From the NCBI RefSeq assembly GCF_036885195.1, contig NZ_CP133656.1, positions 434,001 to 498,000 on the forward strand: DNA of 64,000 bases. The letters run 5' to 3'. The stretch comes from Pectobacterium cacticida. GTDB taxonomy: Bacteria > Pseudomonadota > Gammaproteobacteria > Enterobacterales > Enterobacteriaceae. Every line of letters begins with the position of its first letter. Positions within the stretch are counted from its first letter, which is position 1. The position numbers and the translations under genes were made by a program. The notes beneath the pieces were generated by a model. That model searched no databases, was not told the DNA's origin, and worked only from the letters and a program-made list of their open reading frames with translations. Shown piece after piece: positions 1 through 8,909 of the stretch.

Positions 1-708
1 CATTAGACCGATATACGTTTGTTGTTGCAGCGCTAATAAACGTGTTTCAGGGTATAGGTTGAGCTTACGCATGGTTGGCAGAATATCCAGCAACGCATTA
101 TAGGCGTGGGTACGCAGGAAAGCCTGTTCTGCTAAACGCAATACCTCTGGATGGCGTGGCGCGACTTCCAGCAGTTTATCCACACCGTGGCGTGCGGCAT
201 GATCTTCATTACGCGCTAATTGAATGCGTACGCGCGTAATATCCACCGGGAGTTGATCGGCGTCTGCTATTTCCGCCGCACGTTCCAGATATTGTTTGGT
301 ACGGAATTCGTCACCGCGTTGCTGGGCGGCTTCGGCAGCCAGCAGGTAGTTGACCACGGGTTGCTCGGCATGGTCGGCATTGCGAGTCAGCAATTTTTCT
401 ACCTGCAAATAATCCCCTTCGGCCAATTTGAGTAGTGCGGCTTTGGTCTGCTTTCTGGCCCGGCTGCGTTTGCGACCGAGGAACCAACCCCGCGTACGGG
501 CACTGGTACGACAGATCCGACGTAGCACCCATTCAACGGCCAGAAAAGCGAGGAAAAATAGCACCAGCATGATAACTAAGCCGGTTACGCTGGTTTCGAT
601 ATCATAATTATCTGTCTGGATCAGAACGTAACCTTGGTGACCAGCGATCATCGGGCCAACCACGATACCTGCGATCAGGATCAGGAACAGCAATAAAACT
701 TTTAGCAT
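1..708 (-). CDS. hemY: HemY, heme-biosynthesis-operon membrane protein (3' end outside window)
   Basis: Partial gene; the ATG is at 706-708 and the frame runs off the left edge, leaving about 236 codons. The N-terminus is a hydrophobic membrane segment (MLKVLLLFLILIAGIVVGP), followed by the family stretch around GHQGYVLIQTDNYDIE and a second hydrophobic segment (roughly residues 40-60) before basic residues. HemY is an inner-membrane protein with periplasmic TPR repeats, encoded last in the hemCDXY operon. Its exact role in heme synthesis is not settled, and it is not the eukaryotic-type protoporphyrinogen oxidase of the same name. The start lies 2 bp after the hemX stop, so the two are co-transcribed and probably translationally coupled. 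Confidence 0.93.
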   Translation of the reverse strand, partial: MLKVLLLFLILIAGIVVGPMIAGHQGYVLIQTDNYDIETSVTGLVIMLVLFFLAFLAVEWVLRRICRTSARTRGWFLGRKRSRARKQTKAALLKLAEGDYLQVEKLLTRNADHAEQPVVNYLLAAEAAQQRGDEFRTKQYLERAAEIADADQLPVDITRVRIQLARNEDHAARHGVDKLLEVAPRHPEVLRLAEQAFLRTHAYNALLDILPTMRKLNLYPETRLLALQQQTYIGLM

Positions 709-710
709 GC

Positions 711-1832
711 TTATTCCCCCTGCGGTGTGGCTGGCGTCTGAGCCAGCAGATTACGAACGCGCGTCTGCATCAATTTTTCCAGTAGCGGCTGACTTTGCAG
801 TTCCGTTGGGACATCCAGCGAAATCGACTGCTGGCTTAACGCGTCGAGCTGATCTAAAAAAGCCTGCGTTGTGACATTCGTCGTGTCGAAGTAGGCGCGA
901 ACCCAGGTCGCCGCCGTATCCAGCGATTGCTTGTATACTTCATTCTGGTGGCGTGGAATCGCCTGGGCGGCAACCAGCAGACGTGAGCGAATGTTCTCTC
1001 GTAAATACACGCTCTGATTCGGCGCCAGCAACGGTTCGGCAGCGCTATCGCGACGGCGAATGGTGATGAAATCAGCCAGGAAGTTGTTCCAACTCTTACG
1101 TAGATTCTGTCGCCACTCGCTTAACGAAGCCGACAGTTCTGTGCTGTTGGCATCCATCGGCGCTTCATCGGTGGTGTTGTCTGCGAGCGGTAAATTGTCC
1201 AATTGGTCAGTGAGCTGATTGACTTTAAGGATGAGGCCGTCAAAGTCGATCTGATTTACGCTAGCCAGTGCGCTGATATCGTTGGTCAGCGCACGACGAA
1301 TGTCTAATAAGCTGGGGTCGTTCATCTCCGCCAGACTCGCATCCGCACTTTTCAGTAACGCGCCAGCCGTGGTGACATCGTTGTCGCTCCACAGCTTACG
1401 TCCTGCCAGTTTCACCAGAAAATCAGCCTGAGCAATCAGCCAGGCATTGGTATCATGATTGGAAAGTGTCGCCAGCTTATCGCGCAGCTCGTCAGATTGA
1501 CGCGCAAGTGCCTCAAGACGCTGTGCGGCCATGTCCTGCATTTTTCTTTGTTGTTGCTGCGCGTCTAACCATTGCTGCTGTTCCTGCTTATGCTGCTGTT
1601 GCAGTGCCGTCAATTGCGCGGCAAGCTGTTGCAGCGCGGCGGCTTCCCGCTGTGTCTGCCGCTGACCGTGATAATACAACCCTGCGCCAATTAATAGTGC
1701 AATCACAATAGCGATTGCCCCCAGCGCCCCACCACTGCGTTTGGGTTGTGCGGCGGGCCCTTGCGGTTGGCTGGGTTCAACCCGCTCTGCTGCGTCGTCG
1801 GAGGGCGCTGCGGGGGTGTTGTGCTCCGTCAT
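711..1832 (-). CDS. hemX: HemX, uroporphyrin-III C-methyltransferase-like membrane protein
   Basis: 373 residues. The acidic, Pro/Ala-rich cytoplasmic N-terminus (about 1-32) precedes one transmembrane helix (about 35-53, GGALGAIAIVIALLIGAGLYY). A long Gln-rich coiled coil follows (about 55-125, runs such as QQQHKQEQQQ), then a periplasmic helical domain ending in LAQTPATPQGE. This is the usual HemX architecture. The family name refers to uroporphyrinogen methyltransferases, but no SAM-binding motif is visible, so enzymatic activity is doubtful. It lies between hemD (23 bp upstream) and hemY in one operon. CAG/CAA-rich codon runs encode the coiled coil and account for the low-complexity DNA around 1530-1640. 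Confidence 0.93.
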   Translation of the reverse strand: MTEHNTPAAPSDDAAERVEPSQPQGPAAQPKRSGGALGAIAIVIALLIGAGLYYHGQRQTQREAAALQQLAAQLTALQQQHKQEQQQWLDAQQQQRKMQDMAAQRLEALARQSDELRDKLATLSNHDTNAWLIAQADFLVKLAGRKLWSDNDVTTAGALLKSADASLAEMNDPSLLDIRRALTNDISALASVNQIDFDGLILKVNQLTDQLDNLPLADNTTDEAPMDANSTELSASLSEWRQNLRKSWNNFLADFITIRRRDSAAEPLLAPNQSVYLRENIRSRLLVAAQAIPRHQNEVYKQSLDTAATWVRAYFDTTNVTTQAFLDQLDALSQQSISLDVPTELQSQPLLEKLMQTRVRNLLAQTPATPQGE

Positions 1833-1855
1833 AATGGTACATCCCGTGATCAGGT

Positions 1856-2596
1856 TTATTGTAGTGCGCGTATCAGCGCATCGTTATCGGCGTTATCGGC
1901 GACTCGAATATCAAGCCAGCCAAGCCGTCGGGCCTGCTCTGCCAATCGATCACTGACAACGATTAGTCGACAGCCAAGTAACCAGGAAGCCCGGTAGTAA
2001 TCAGGTACTAAAGTATAGATCCGTTGTAGCATTTCTCCGCTGGTGATCACCAGTTTATCAACGCCTATTTGTCGCCAATGTTGACTTTGCTCCGCGCCAT
2101 CATAATGCACCATTCTACGCTGATAGCATTCACAGCAGCTTACCTGCACGCCTCGTTCAGTTAGCGTTTCTCTCAGTAATTCTCTCCCGCCATTGCCGCG
2201 CAGTAATAGCGCCCGTTTGCCGGAAAGAGTCTGCAACGTAGGAAGTTGTAGCAGTGTTTCACTGGTTTCACGCTCTGGTGGGTAAGTTACCAAGCGGGCG
2301 CTGGCTTGATGTAGTGCCAGTGCTGTAGTGCGGCCGATCGCATAATAGGCGAGGTGCTCCGGCCAGCTAATACCCGCATGAGTCAATACCGGATCGGCAT
2401 AATGGATCGCGTGCTGCGAGAGCGCAAACACCAGATCGTCGGCGCGCAGATCCTGCAACCGCGCGGGCAGATCGGCGAGATCCCGTCCAGGCGAAAACTC
2501 GATTAGCGGGCTGTGCCAGGCGTGATAGCCCAATTTCCTTAAACGGGCCACCAGCTGTTCGCCAGTGGGTGATGGACGGGTAACCAGAATCGTCAT
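1856..2596 (-). CDS. hemD: Uroporphyrinogen-III synthase
   Basis: 246 residues, the normal length for enterobacterial HemD. It cyclises hydroxymethylbilane with inversion of ring D to give uroporphyrinogen III in the cytoplasm. The start MTILVTRPSPTGEQLVARLR carries the family's N-terminal 'VTRP' motif; the second lobe includes ALLLRGNGGRELLRETL and the late LVITSGEMLQ segment typical of the synthase fold. The ATG overlaps the hemC stop (ATGA type, 2593-2596), so synthesis is coupled to the preceding enzyme, which supplies its unstable substrate. Sequence conservation in this family is low, but operon position and the motifs make the call firm. Confidence 0.95.
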   Translation of the reverse strand: MTILVTRPSPTGEQLVARLRKLGYHAWHSPLIEFSPGRDLADLPARLQDLRADDLVFALSQHAIHYADPVLTHAGISWPEHLAYYAIGRTTALALHQASARLVTYPPERETSETLLQLPTLQTLSGKRALLLRGNGGRELLRETLTERGVQVSCCECYQRRMVHYDGAEQSQHWRQIGVDKLVITSGEMLQRIYTLVPDYYRASWLLGCRLIVVSDRLAEQARRLGWLDIRVADNADNDALIRALQ

Positions 2597-3534
2597 GACG
2601 ATGGCGATCCGTGATATACGGCCTTGAGGATCGCGCTGGCGCCTTTGGCTAAGAGTTCTTCGGCCAGTGCGATACCGAGCTGTTCGGCATCGGAAACGCG
2701 GCCTTTGCGTTCACCGACGATCAGTTGACTGCCATCTGGCGCACCGACCAGCGCGCGCAGCCATAGTGTATCGCCCTCTAGCTCTGCGTAGCTGCCAATC
2801 GGCACCTGACAGCCGCCTTCAAGGCGCACATTCATCGCCCGTTCTGCCAGTACGCGGGCAGCGGTATCGGCGTGATTAAGCGGAGCGATGAGTTGGCGAA
2901 CGTTATCGTCATCTAGACGACATTCTATGCCAATCGCGCCTTGCCCAACGGCTGGCAATGATTCTTCCGGGCTTAATGCACAACGGATACGCGCTTCCAG
3001 CCCGAGGCGCTTAAGCCCGGCTACGGCAAGGATAATGGCGTCGTAGTCGCCGTTGTCCAGTTTCGCCAGACGTGTTCCGACATTGCCACGTAAATCTCGG
3101 ATCACCAGATCGGGACGCCGAGCGCGCAATTGGCACTGGCGACGCAGGCTTGACGTGCCAACACAACTGCCCTGCGGTAATTGATCGAGACTATCGTAAT
3201 GGTTGGAAACAAAGGCGTCGCGCGGATCGTCACGTTCGCAAATGGTAGTCAGGCCAAGCCCTTTCGGGAACGCGACAGGAACATCTTTCATGGAGTGAAC
3301 AGCGATATCGGCACGCTTTTCAAGCAGCGCTAGCTCTAATTCTTTAACAAAGAGCCCTTTACCGCCGACTTTTGCCAGCGGCGTATCCAGGATAATGTCG
3401 CCGCGGGTGACAATGGGCACCAGCTCAACGCATAAATCGGGATAGCGGCGAAGTAGGCGTTGCTGAACATAGCGTGCTTGCCATAGGGCTAGCGGGCTTT
3501 GTCGGGTAGCGATGCGAATAATATTAGCTGACAT
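2593..3534 (-). CDS. hemC: Hydroxymethylbilane synthase (porphobilinogen deaminase)
   Basis: 313 residues from the ATG at 3532-3534 (MSANIIRIATRQSPLALWQA), the same length as E. coli HemC. An upstream in-frame start at 3573 would add 13 residues absent from the family. It condenses four porphobilinogens to hydroxymethylbilane. Visible motifs are RIATRQSPLALWQA, KVGGKGLFVKELE, the Asp-containing AVHSMKDVP, GTSSLRRQ, and LEGGCQVPIG, whose Cys carries the dipyrromethane cofactor. First gene of hemCDXY, transcribed divergently from cyaA across a 321-bp intergenic region. In E. coli this shared region drives both operons; the same arrangement is inferred here. Confidence 0.97.
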   Translation of the reverse strand: MSANIIRIATRQSPLALWQARYVQQRLLRRYPDLCVELVPIVTRGDIILDTPLAKVGGKGLFVKELELALLEKRADIAVHSMKDVPVAFPKGLGLTTICERDDPRDAFVSNHYDSLDQLPQGSCVGTSSLRRQCQLRARRPDLVIRDLRGNVGTRLAKLDNGDYDAIILAVAGLKRLGLEARIRCALSPEESLPAVGQGAIGIECRLDDDNVRQLIAPLNHADTAARVLAERAMNVRLEGGCQVPIGSYAELEGDTLWLRALVGAPDGSQLIVGERKGRVSDAEQLGIALAEELLAKGASAILKAVYHGSPSS

Positions 3535-3737
3535 GCTTGATACCGTTTTTATCATTTTCCGCCATCGTATCATTATGGTGCGTTGGTGTCAGGTGACGGG
3601 CATGGGCGTGGCGCTTATAAAAAAGCGGTTTGAGATTTGCCTACCCCGCGTTGAGTTAAGCCTCTTCAATAAGTCTTTCGTCAGAAAGCAAGATAGATAT
3701 GTCTAACTTTCTTTACTTTCTTTACGCCCATTCCGCA

Positions 3738-3759
3738 AGGTGTTAAATTGATCACGTTT
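3738..3759 (+). promoter_or_regulatory. CRP-cAMP operator in the hemC-cyaA intergenic region
   Basis: The core TGTTAAATTGATCACG at 3741-3756 fits the CRP consensus TGTGA-N6-TCACA with one mismatch in the left arm. It lies about 100 bp upstream of the cyaA start. The E. coli cyaA P2 promoter has a near-identical CRP site used for feedback repression of adenylate cyclase synthesis, so the same role is inferred. The rest of the 321-bp region (3535-3855) is AT-rich and holds no gene. Confidence 0.75.
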
Positions 3760-3855
3760 CCAGCAATAATCCGCTACACATTCTTCTAATATCATCATGG
3801 CGGATTTGGAACACGGGGTTTTTCTAGGCACTGGGATAAATCAGGCGAAACTGTC

Positions 3856-6411
3856 TTGTACTTCTACATCGAGACTTTGAAGCAAAGACTGGATGCGATT
3901 AACCAACTGCGTGTTGATCGTGCTCTGGGAGCAATGAAGCCCGCTTTTCAGCAGGTCTACAGTCTTTTGCCCATTTTATTACATCATCATCATCCGTTGA
4001 TGCCGGGTTACCTTGAAGGCAAGGTGCCTCATGGTATCTGCGCCTATACGCCCGATGAAAAACAACAACAGTATCTTGATAGCATCGCGCTGCGCTGGGG
4101 GCAGATTGACAATACGCATCCTCAGGGCGAGTTGCCGATTACTGGCGTCTATTCGATGGGGAGCACCTCGTCCATCGGTCAGAGCTGTAGTTCCGATCTC
4201 GACATCTGGGTGTGCCACCAATCCTGGCTGGACAGCGAAGAACGCCGATGCCTACAGAAGAAATGTACATTGCTGGAGCAATGGGCGGCGGCGCAAGGTG
4301 TAGACGTCAGTTTTTTCCTGATGGATGAAAGCCGATTCCGTCATAATGAAAGCGGTAGTTTAGGCGGTGAAGACTGTGGCACCACGCAGCATATCCTGTT
4401 ACTCGACGAATTCTATCGGACTGCCGTGCGTATGGCGGGCAAACGCATCTTGTGGAACATGGTGCCGGTCGAAGAAGAAGCGCATTACGATGAATATGTG
4501 CTGTCGCTGTACTCACAAGGGGCGTTAGCACCGAATGAGTGGATGGATTTAGGTGGCTTGAGTTCACTGTCGGCGGAAGAATATTTCGGCGCGAGTCTCT
4601 GGCAACTCTATAAGAGTATCGATTCCCCCTATAAAGCCGTACTAAAAACGCTGCTATTGGAAGCGTATTCCTGGGAGTATCCAGAAACGCGTCTGCTTTC
4701 GACGGAAATTAAGAAACGCCTGCATGATGGCGAAATTGTTTCCTTCGGTCTTGATCCCTACTGCATGATGCTGGAACGCGTAACACGTTACCTGACGGCG
4801 ATCAACGACCCCACGCGCCTCGATCTCGTGCGTCGATGTTTTTACTTGAAAGTCTGTGAAAAACTCTCCAGAGAAAAAGCCTGTGTTGGCTGGCGTCGTC
4901 AAATTTTGGGCCAACTGGTACAAGAATGGGGATGGAGCGACGAACATTTGGCGATGCTGGATAATCGCGCCAACTGGAAAATAGAGCAGGTGCGCGAAGC
5001 GCATAACGAATTGCTCGATGCGATGATGCAGACTTATCGCAACCTGATCCGTTTCGCGCGGCGTAATAATCTGAGCGTTAGCGCCAGCCCGCAGGATATC
5101 GGTGTGTTGACCCGAAAACTGTATGCCGCCTTTGAGGCGCTGCCGGGCAAGGTTACGCTGCTTAACCCACAAATTTCACCCGATTTATCGGAACCGAATT
5201 TAACCTTTATCTATGTTCCGCCGGGGCGCGCAAACCGTTCTGGCTGGTATCTTTATAATCAGGCGCCGTCGATGGATGCGATCATCAGCCATCAGCCGCT
5301 GGAATATAACCGCTATCTGAACAAGCTGGTGGCGTGGGCGTATTTCAACGGCCTGCTAACGCCAAGTACACGTTTGTATATTAAAGGCAATGAACTGTGT
5401 GATATCACGCGTCTGCAAGCGCTGGTCGATGATGTCGCTAGCCACTTTCCGCTACGCCTGCCTGCACCCACGCCAAAGGCGCTATATAGCCCGTGTGAAA
5501 TCCGTCATCTGGCGATTATCGTCAATCTGGAACACGATCCGACAGCGGCCTTCCGCAATCAGGTGGTACATTTCGATTTCCGCCATCTTGACGTGTTTAG
5601 CTTCGGCCAGCAACAGCAGTGCCTCGTTGGCAGCATCGATCTGTTGTACCGTAACTCGTGGAATGAAGTCCGTACCTTGCATTTCAGCGGTGAACAAGCC
5701 GTATTAGAAGCCTTGAAAACCATTCTGGGTAAAATGCATCAGGATGCGGCGCTGCCGGAATCACTGGAAGTTTTCTGCTATAGCCAGCACTTGCGCGGAC
5801 TGATTCGTACTCGTGTGCAGCAATTGGTGTCCGAATGCATTGAGCTGCGCTTAACCAGTACGCGTCAGGAGCCGGGGCGCTTCAAAGCGGTGAAAGTCGC
5901 GGGGCAGACCTGGGGATTGTTTTTTGAACGACTGAGTGTGTCGGTACAGAAACTGGAAAACGCCGTTGAATTTTATGGTGCGATTTCTAATAACAAGCTG
6001 CAAGGTCAACCCGTTCAGGTTGAAACCAACCATATCCATCTACCGCCGGTGGTAGATGGCGTCGCCAGTGAAGGGATTATTCAGTTTTTCTTTGAAGATC
6101 TGGCGGAAAATCAGGGTTTCAATATTTATATTCTCGACGAATCGAACCGTGTCGAAGTCTATCATCATTGTGAAGGTAGCAAAGAAGAGCTGGTGCGTGA
6201 TGTCAGCCGTTTCTATTCCTCTTCGCACGATCGTTTTACCTACGGTTCGAGTTTTATCAATTTCAACCTGCCGCAGTTCTACCAAATTGTCCAATTGGAT
6301 GGCCGTACTCAAGTGATCCCATTCCGTAGCAGCGCATTGTCTCACCTGTGCGTTTCGCCAACGACGGACGATAAAACGATGACAATGAAGCAGCGGTTAC
6401 AGATCCTATAG
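3856..6411 (+). CDS. cyaA: Class I adenylate cyclase
   Basis: 851 residues (E. coli CyaA 848), starting with TTG at 3856. The first residues (YFYIETLKQRLDAINQLRVDRAL) align with E. coli, which also uses TTG to limit expression. It converts ATP to cAMP. The catalytic N-terminal half carries the nucleotidyltransferase signature GVYSMGSTSSIGQSCSSDLDIWVC (Gly-Ser and Asp-x-Asp, around residues 98-120). The C-terminal half is the regulatory region that in enterics responds to PTS enzyme IIA-Glc. The last roughly 20 residues differ from E. coli. Divergent from hemC, with a CRP operator upstream giving likely autoregulation; crp itself lies at 62666-63298. Confidence 0.97.
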   Translation: MYFYIETLKQRLDAINQLRVDRALGAMKPAFQQVYSLLPILLHHHHPLMPGYLEGKVPHGICAYTPDEKQQQYLDSIALRWGQIDNTHPQGELPITGVYSMGSTSSIGQSCSSDLDIWVCHQSWLDSEERRCLQKKCTLLEQWAAAQGVDVSFFLMDESRFRHNESGSLGGEDCGTTQHILLLDEFYRTAVRMAGKRILWNMVPVEEEAHYDEYVLSLYSQGALAPNEWMDLGGLSSLSAEEYFGASLWQLYKSIDSPYKAVLKTLLLEAYSWEYPETRLLSTEIKKRLHDGEIVSFGLDPYCMMLERVTRYLTAINDPTRLDLVRRCFYLKVCEKLSREKACVGWRRQILGQLVQEWGWSDEHLAMLDNRANWKIEQVREAHNELLDAMMQTYRNLIRFARRNNLSVSASPQDIGVLTRKLYAAFEALPGKVTLLNPQISPDLSEPNLTFIYVPPGRANRSGWYLYNQAPSMDAIISHQPLEYNRYLNKLVAWAYFNGLLTPSTRLYIKGNELCDITRLQALVDDVASHFPLRLPAPTPKALYSPCEIRHLAIIVNLEHDPTAAFRNQVVHFDFRHLDVFSFGQQQQCLVGSIDLLYRNSWNEVRTLHFSGEQAVLEALKTILGKMHQDAALPESLEVFCYSQHLRGLIRTRVQQLVSECIELRLTSTRQEPGRFKAVKVAGQTWGLFFERLSVSVQKLENAVEFYGAISNNKLQGQPVQVETNHIHLPPVVDGVASEGIIQFFFEDLAENQGFNIYILDESNRVEVYHHCEGSKEELVRDVSRFYSSSHDRFTYGSSFINFNLPQFYQIVQLDGRTQVIPFRSSALSHLCVSPTTDDKTMTMKQRLQIL

Positions 6412-6456
6412 CCTTCTTTAATACTTTTTTCTGCTTATTAATAAAAGGATGTGTTG

Positions 6457-7638
6457 ATGAGTTCGTTGCAGCGCAGGAATCTAATATTGCTGGCGCTTGG
6501 GCAAGGCCTCACCGGTAGCATTATTTCCCTAATGACGTTGTGCTCTACGTTGGTCGGCGTAGCGATGACACCGGTTCCGTTGTTAACAACATTGCCGATT
6601 ACCGCAACGGTGTGCGGAGCGGCGCTGATGATTTACACCGTTTCGTCACTGATGACCAGGTATGGGCGACGTAATGCTTTCATCATTGGCACGTTGCTCG
6701 GGTTGGTCGGCGCGCTGTTGGCGGCGTTGGCGATTGTGTTGCGCAGTTTCCCCCTCTTTGTATTTTCAACGTTTATTTTAGGTATGTCCTGTGCTTTTAA
6801 TCAGTATTATCGTTTCGCGGCCGCTGATATTTTTACCGATAATCAGCAAAAAAGCCGTGCTATTTCCTGGGTGATCAGCGGCGGCATTCTGGGCGGCTTT
6901 CTCGGCCCGTTCGCGGCGAGCCAATCCTCTCAACTCTGGGCGTCGTATCCGTTCTTCGGTAGTTTTATTGCCGCCGCGCTGATTTGCCTTGTTACGTCAC
7001 TGCTGTTGCTAAACCTTAAACTGCCGCCGATGCCCGTTGTTACGGCCAGCGCTCGGCAGAGTGAACCGTTGACGGCAATCTTGAAGAGCCGGGCGTTCGT
7101 GCTGGGAACGGCAAGTTGTTCGGTCGGCTTTGTTGTGATGACGTTATTAATGAATGCCTCGCCATTGGCGATGCATCAGCATCATTTTTCCGTTAGTCAT
7201 AGCGCGACAGTTTTGCAATGGCATTTTGTGGCAATGTATGCGCCTGCATTACTATTGGTCATGTTGGCAAAGCGGCTGACGCCGGTTCAGGTTGTGGCGA
7301 TAGGTATCGGGTGTAACATGGGCGGTGTGTTGGTCGCGCTGACCGGATTGACGTTCTGGCATTTCCTCTTTGCACTGATGTTATTCGGTGTCGGATGGGC
7401 ATTTATGTTTAACGGTGGGACATTTATGTTGAACACCTTTTCTCATTCCGTGCATAAATCTCGCGTGCAGGGCATCAATTCATTAGTGATCTACGTGCCT
7501 AACGCACTGGCTTCCCTATCTGCCGGTAGCCTGATGGCGTTGAGCAGCGGTTGGGCATGGGTAAATATCGTCGGTACCGTGCTGTTATTGCTGTTGCTAC
7601 TGACGTGGCTTGTGTTATGGCGGCAATCACGCCAATAG
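6457..7638 (+). CDS. MFS transporter, substrate unknown
   Basis: 393 residues from the ATG at 6457. GTG at 6451 and TTG at 6454 are in frame, but the ribosome binding site AAAAGGA (6443-6449) is best spaced for 6457. About twelve hydrophobic helices are visible, with the major facilitator loop between helices 2 and 3 (LMTRYGRRNAFIIG) and a central cytoplasmic loop near residue 200. It resembles the drug/metabolite exporters of the family; no substrate can be inferred. It starts only 45 bp after the cyaA stop and may be read from the cyaA transcript. In E. coli this position holds cyaY on the opposite strand, so the gene is a lineage-specific replacement. Confidence 0.85.
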   Translation: MSSLQRRNLILLALGQGLTGSIISLMTLCSTLVGVAMTPVPLLTTLPITATVCGAALMIYTVSSLMTRYGRRNAFIIGTLLGLVGALLAALAIVLRSFPLFVFSTFILGMSCAFNQYYRFAAADIFTDNQQKSRAISWVISGGILGGFLGPFAASQSSQLWASYPFFGSFIAAALICLVTSLLLLNLKLPPMPVVTASARQSEPLTAILKSRAFVLGTASCSVGFVVMTLLMNASPLAMHQHHFSVSHSATVLQWHFVAMYAPALLLVMLAKRLTPVQVVAIGIGCNMGGVLVALTGLTFWHFLFALMLFGVGWAFMFNGGTFMLNTFSHSVHKSRVQGINSLVIYVPNALASLSAGSLMALSSGWAWVNIVGTVLLLLLLLTWLVLWRQSRQ

Positions 7639-7842
7639 CTATTGCGCATTAACATCGCGCCCCCAGAGTCTCATCTTGATGTTGCGATCGTCTTTCGATC
7701 GATTCCCGCATCTTTCAACAAAGCATGTCTGTGCTGATGATATAGATGGCGCGGCTATCGTTCCTTTTCAATTCCTATTGATTTTCATGATCCACCTGCG
7801 ATGATAGAGAACATATGAGTATTAATGACAGGTCTTAGCATA

Positions 7843-8010
7843 ATGAAGAACGTATTTCGCCAGCTTTTTCTGGTATTGGTCATGGCGAGTTTATTCGGTT
7901 GTGGCCTGAAGGGGCCGCTGTATAACCCAGCCAACGGCAAATCCGGTGCGTCTACGACTCAGCAAAATGAGAGCCAACCATCGCAAAAGAAAACGTCAAT
8001 GCGTCCGTAA
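7843..8010 (+). CDS. lptM: LptM (YifL) small outer-membrane lipoprotein
   Basis: 55 residues from ATG at 7843. The basic N-terminus (MKNVFRQ) and hydrophobic core are followed by the lipobox LFGC and then the conserved GLKGPLYNP typical of YifL/LptM. After lipidation of that Cys the mature protein is only about 35 residues. In E. coli LptM binds the LPS translocon LptDE and helps its disulfide maturation. It lies directly upstream of dapF, as in other enterics, which supports the assignment. An upstream in-frame start at 7825 would place charged and polar residues before the signal and is less likely. Confidence 0.9.
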   Translation: MKNVFRQLFLVLVMASLFGCGLKGPLYNPANGKSGASTTQQNESQPSQKKTSMRP

Positions 8011-8084
8011 TGCGTAATGACATCAATAGGTAGCCGGTTGCGCAGCTATGCGTGGCCAGTTCAGTTCGCGGGGGAGCCAGGATA

Positions 8085-8909
8085 ATGCAGTTCGCTAAGA
8101 TGCACGGGTTAGGCAACGATTTCATGGTTGTTGATGCCGTTACGCAAAACGTTTATTTTTCACCCGAACTGATTCGTCGTTTGGCGGATCGGCATTGTGG
8201 TGTGGGATTCGATCAACTTTTAATTGTCGAACCACCCTACGATCCTGAACTAGATTTCCATTACCGTATTTTCAACGCAGATGGCAGTGAGGTTGCGCAG
8301 TGTGGTAATGGCGCACGTTGTTTTGCCCGTTTTGTCCGTTTGAAAGGGTTAACTAATAAGCGTGATATTGCGGTTAGTACGCAGACCGGACGGATGGTGC
8401 TGACGGTGACTGATAATGAATTGGTGCGCGTTAATATGGGGGAACCCAATTTCGAGCCACAGCAGGTGCCGTTTCGTGCGGTGAAAGCGGAGAAGACCTA
8501 CATTATGCGCGCTGGCGAACACACGGTGCTGTGCGGCGTGGTATCAATGGGTAATCCGCACTGTGTGATTCAGGTTGAGGATGTGGACACCGCGAAAGTA
8601 GAAACCCTGGGGCCGTTATTAGAAAATCATGAACGTTTTCCCGAACGTGCCAACATTGGTTTCATGCAGGTTGTCGATAGTCAAACTATCCGTTTGCGTG
8701 TATACGAGCGCGGTGCCGGGGAAACGCAGGCCTGCGGGAGTGGCGCGTGTGCGGCGGTAGCCGTAGGGATTCAACAGGGATTATTAGCCGCCAATGTGCG
8801 CGTATCCCTTCCTGGCGGTGAGTTGGATATCCAGTGGGGGGGGCCAGGGCATCCGCTATTTATGACTGGCCCTGCAACGCATGTTTACGATGGATTTATT
8901 CATTTATGA
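8085..8909 (+). CDS. dapF: Diaminopimelate epimerase
   Basis: 274 residues from ATG at 8085 (MQFAKMHGLGNDF), exactly the E. coli length; a GGGGGAGCCAGGA ribosome binding site precedes it. It interconverts LL- and meso-diaminopimelate for lysine and peptidoglycan synthesis, without a cofactor. The two catalytic cysteines are visible in CGNGARCF (near residue 73) and ACGSGACA (near residue 217), and the substrate contact GNPH is at MGNPHCVIQV. First of a tight cluster: its stop overlaps the yigA start (ATGA at 8906-8909). Confidence 0.97.
   Translation: MQFAKMHGLGNDFMVVDAVTQNVYFSPELIRRLADRHCGVGFDQLLIVEPPYDPELDFHYRIFNADGSEVAQCGNGARCFARFVRLKGLTNKRDIAVSTQTGRMVLTVTDNELVRVNMGEPNFEPQQVPFRAVKAEKTYIMRAGEHTVLCGVVSMGNPHCVIQVEDVDTAKVETLGPLLENHERFPERANIGFMQVVDSQTIRLRVYERGAGETQACGSGACAAVAVGIQQGLLAANVRVSLPGGELDIQWGGPGHPLFMTGPATHVYDGFIHL

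Noticed and set aside
1530..1640. CAG/CTG-rich low-complexity DNA as a repeat element
   Set aside because: It is explained by the Gln-rich coiled coil of HemX; the same applies to 18600-18720 in envC.
4654..5172. 172-codon frame antisense to cyaA
   Set aside because: Overlaps the conserved core of cyaA and has no ribosome binding site or recognisable domain.
7640..7842. Possible cyaY relic on the minus strand (a frame with ESIERR)
   Set aside because: Only a few residues resemble frataxin and they occur out of context; not distinguishable from chance.
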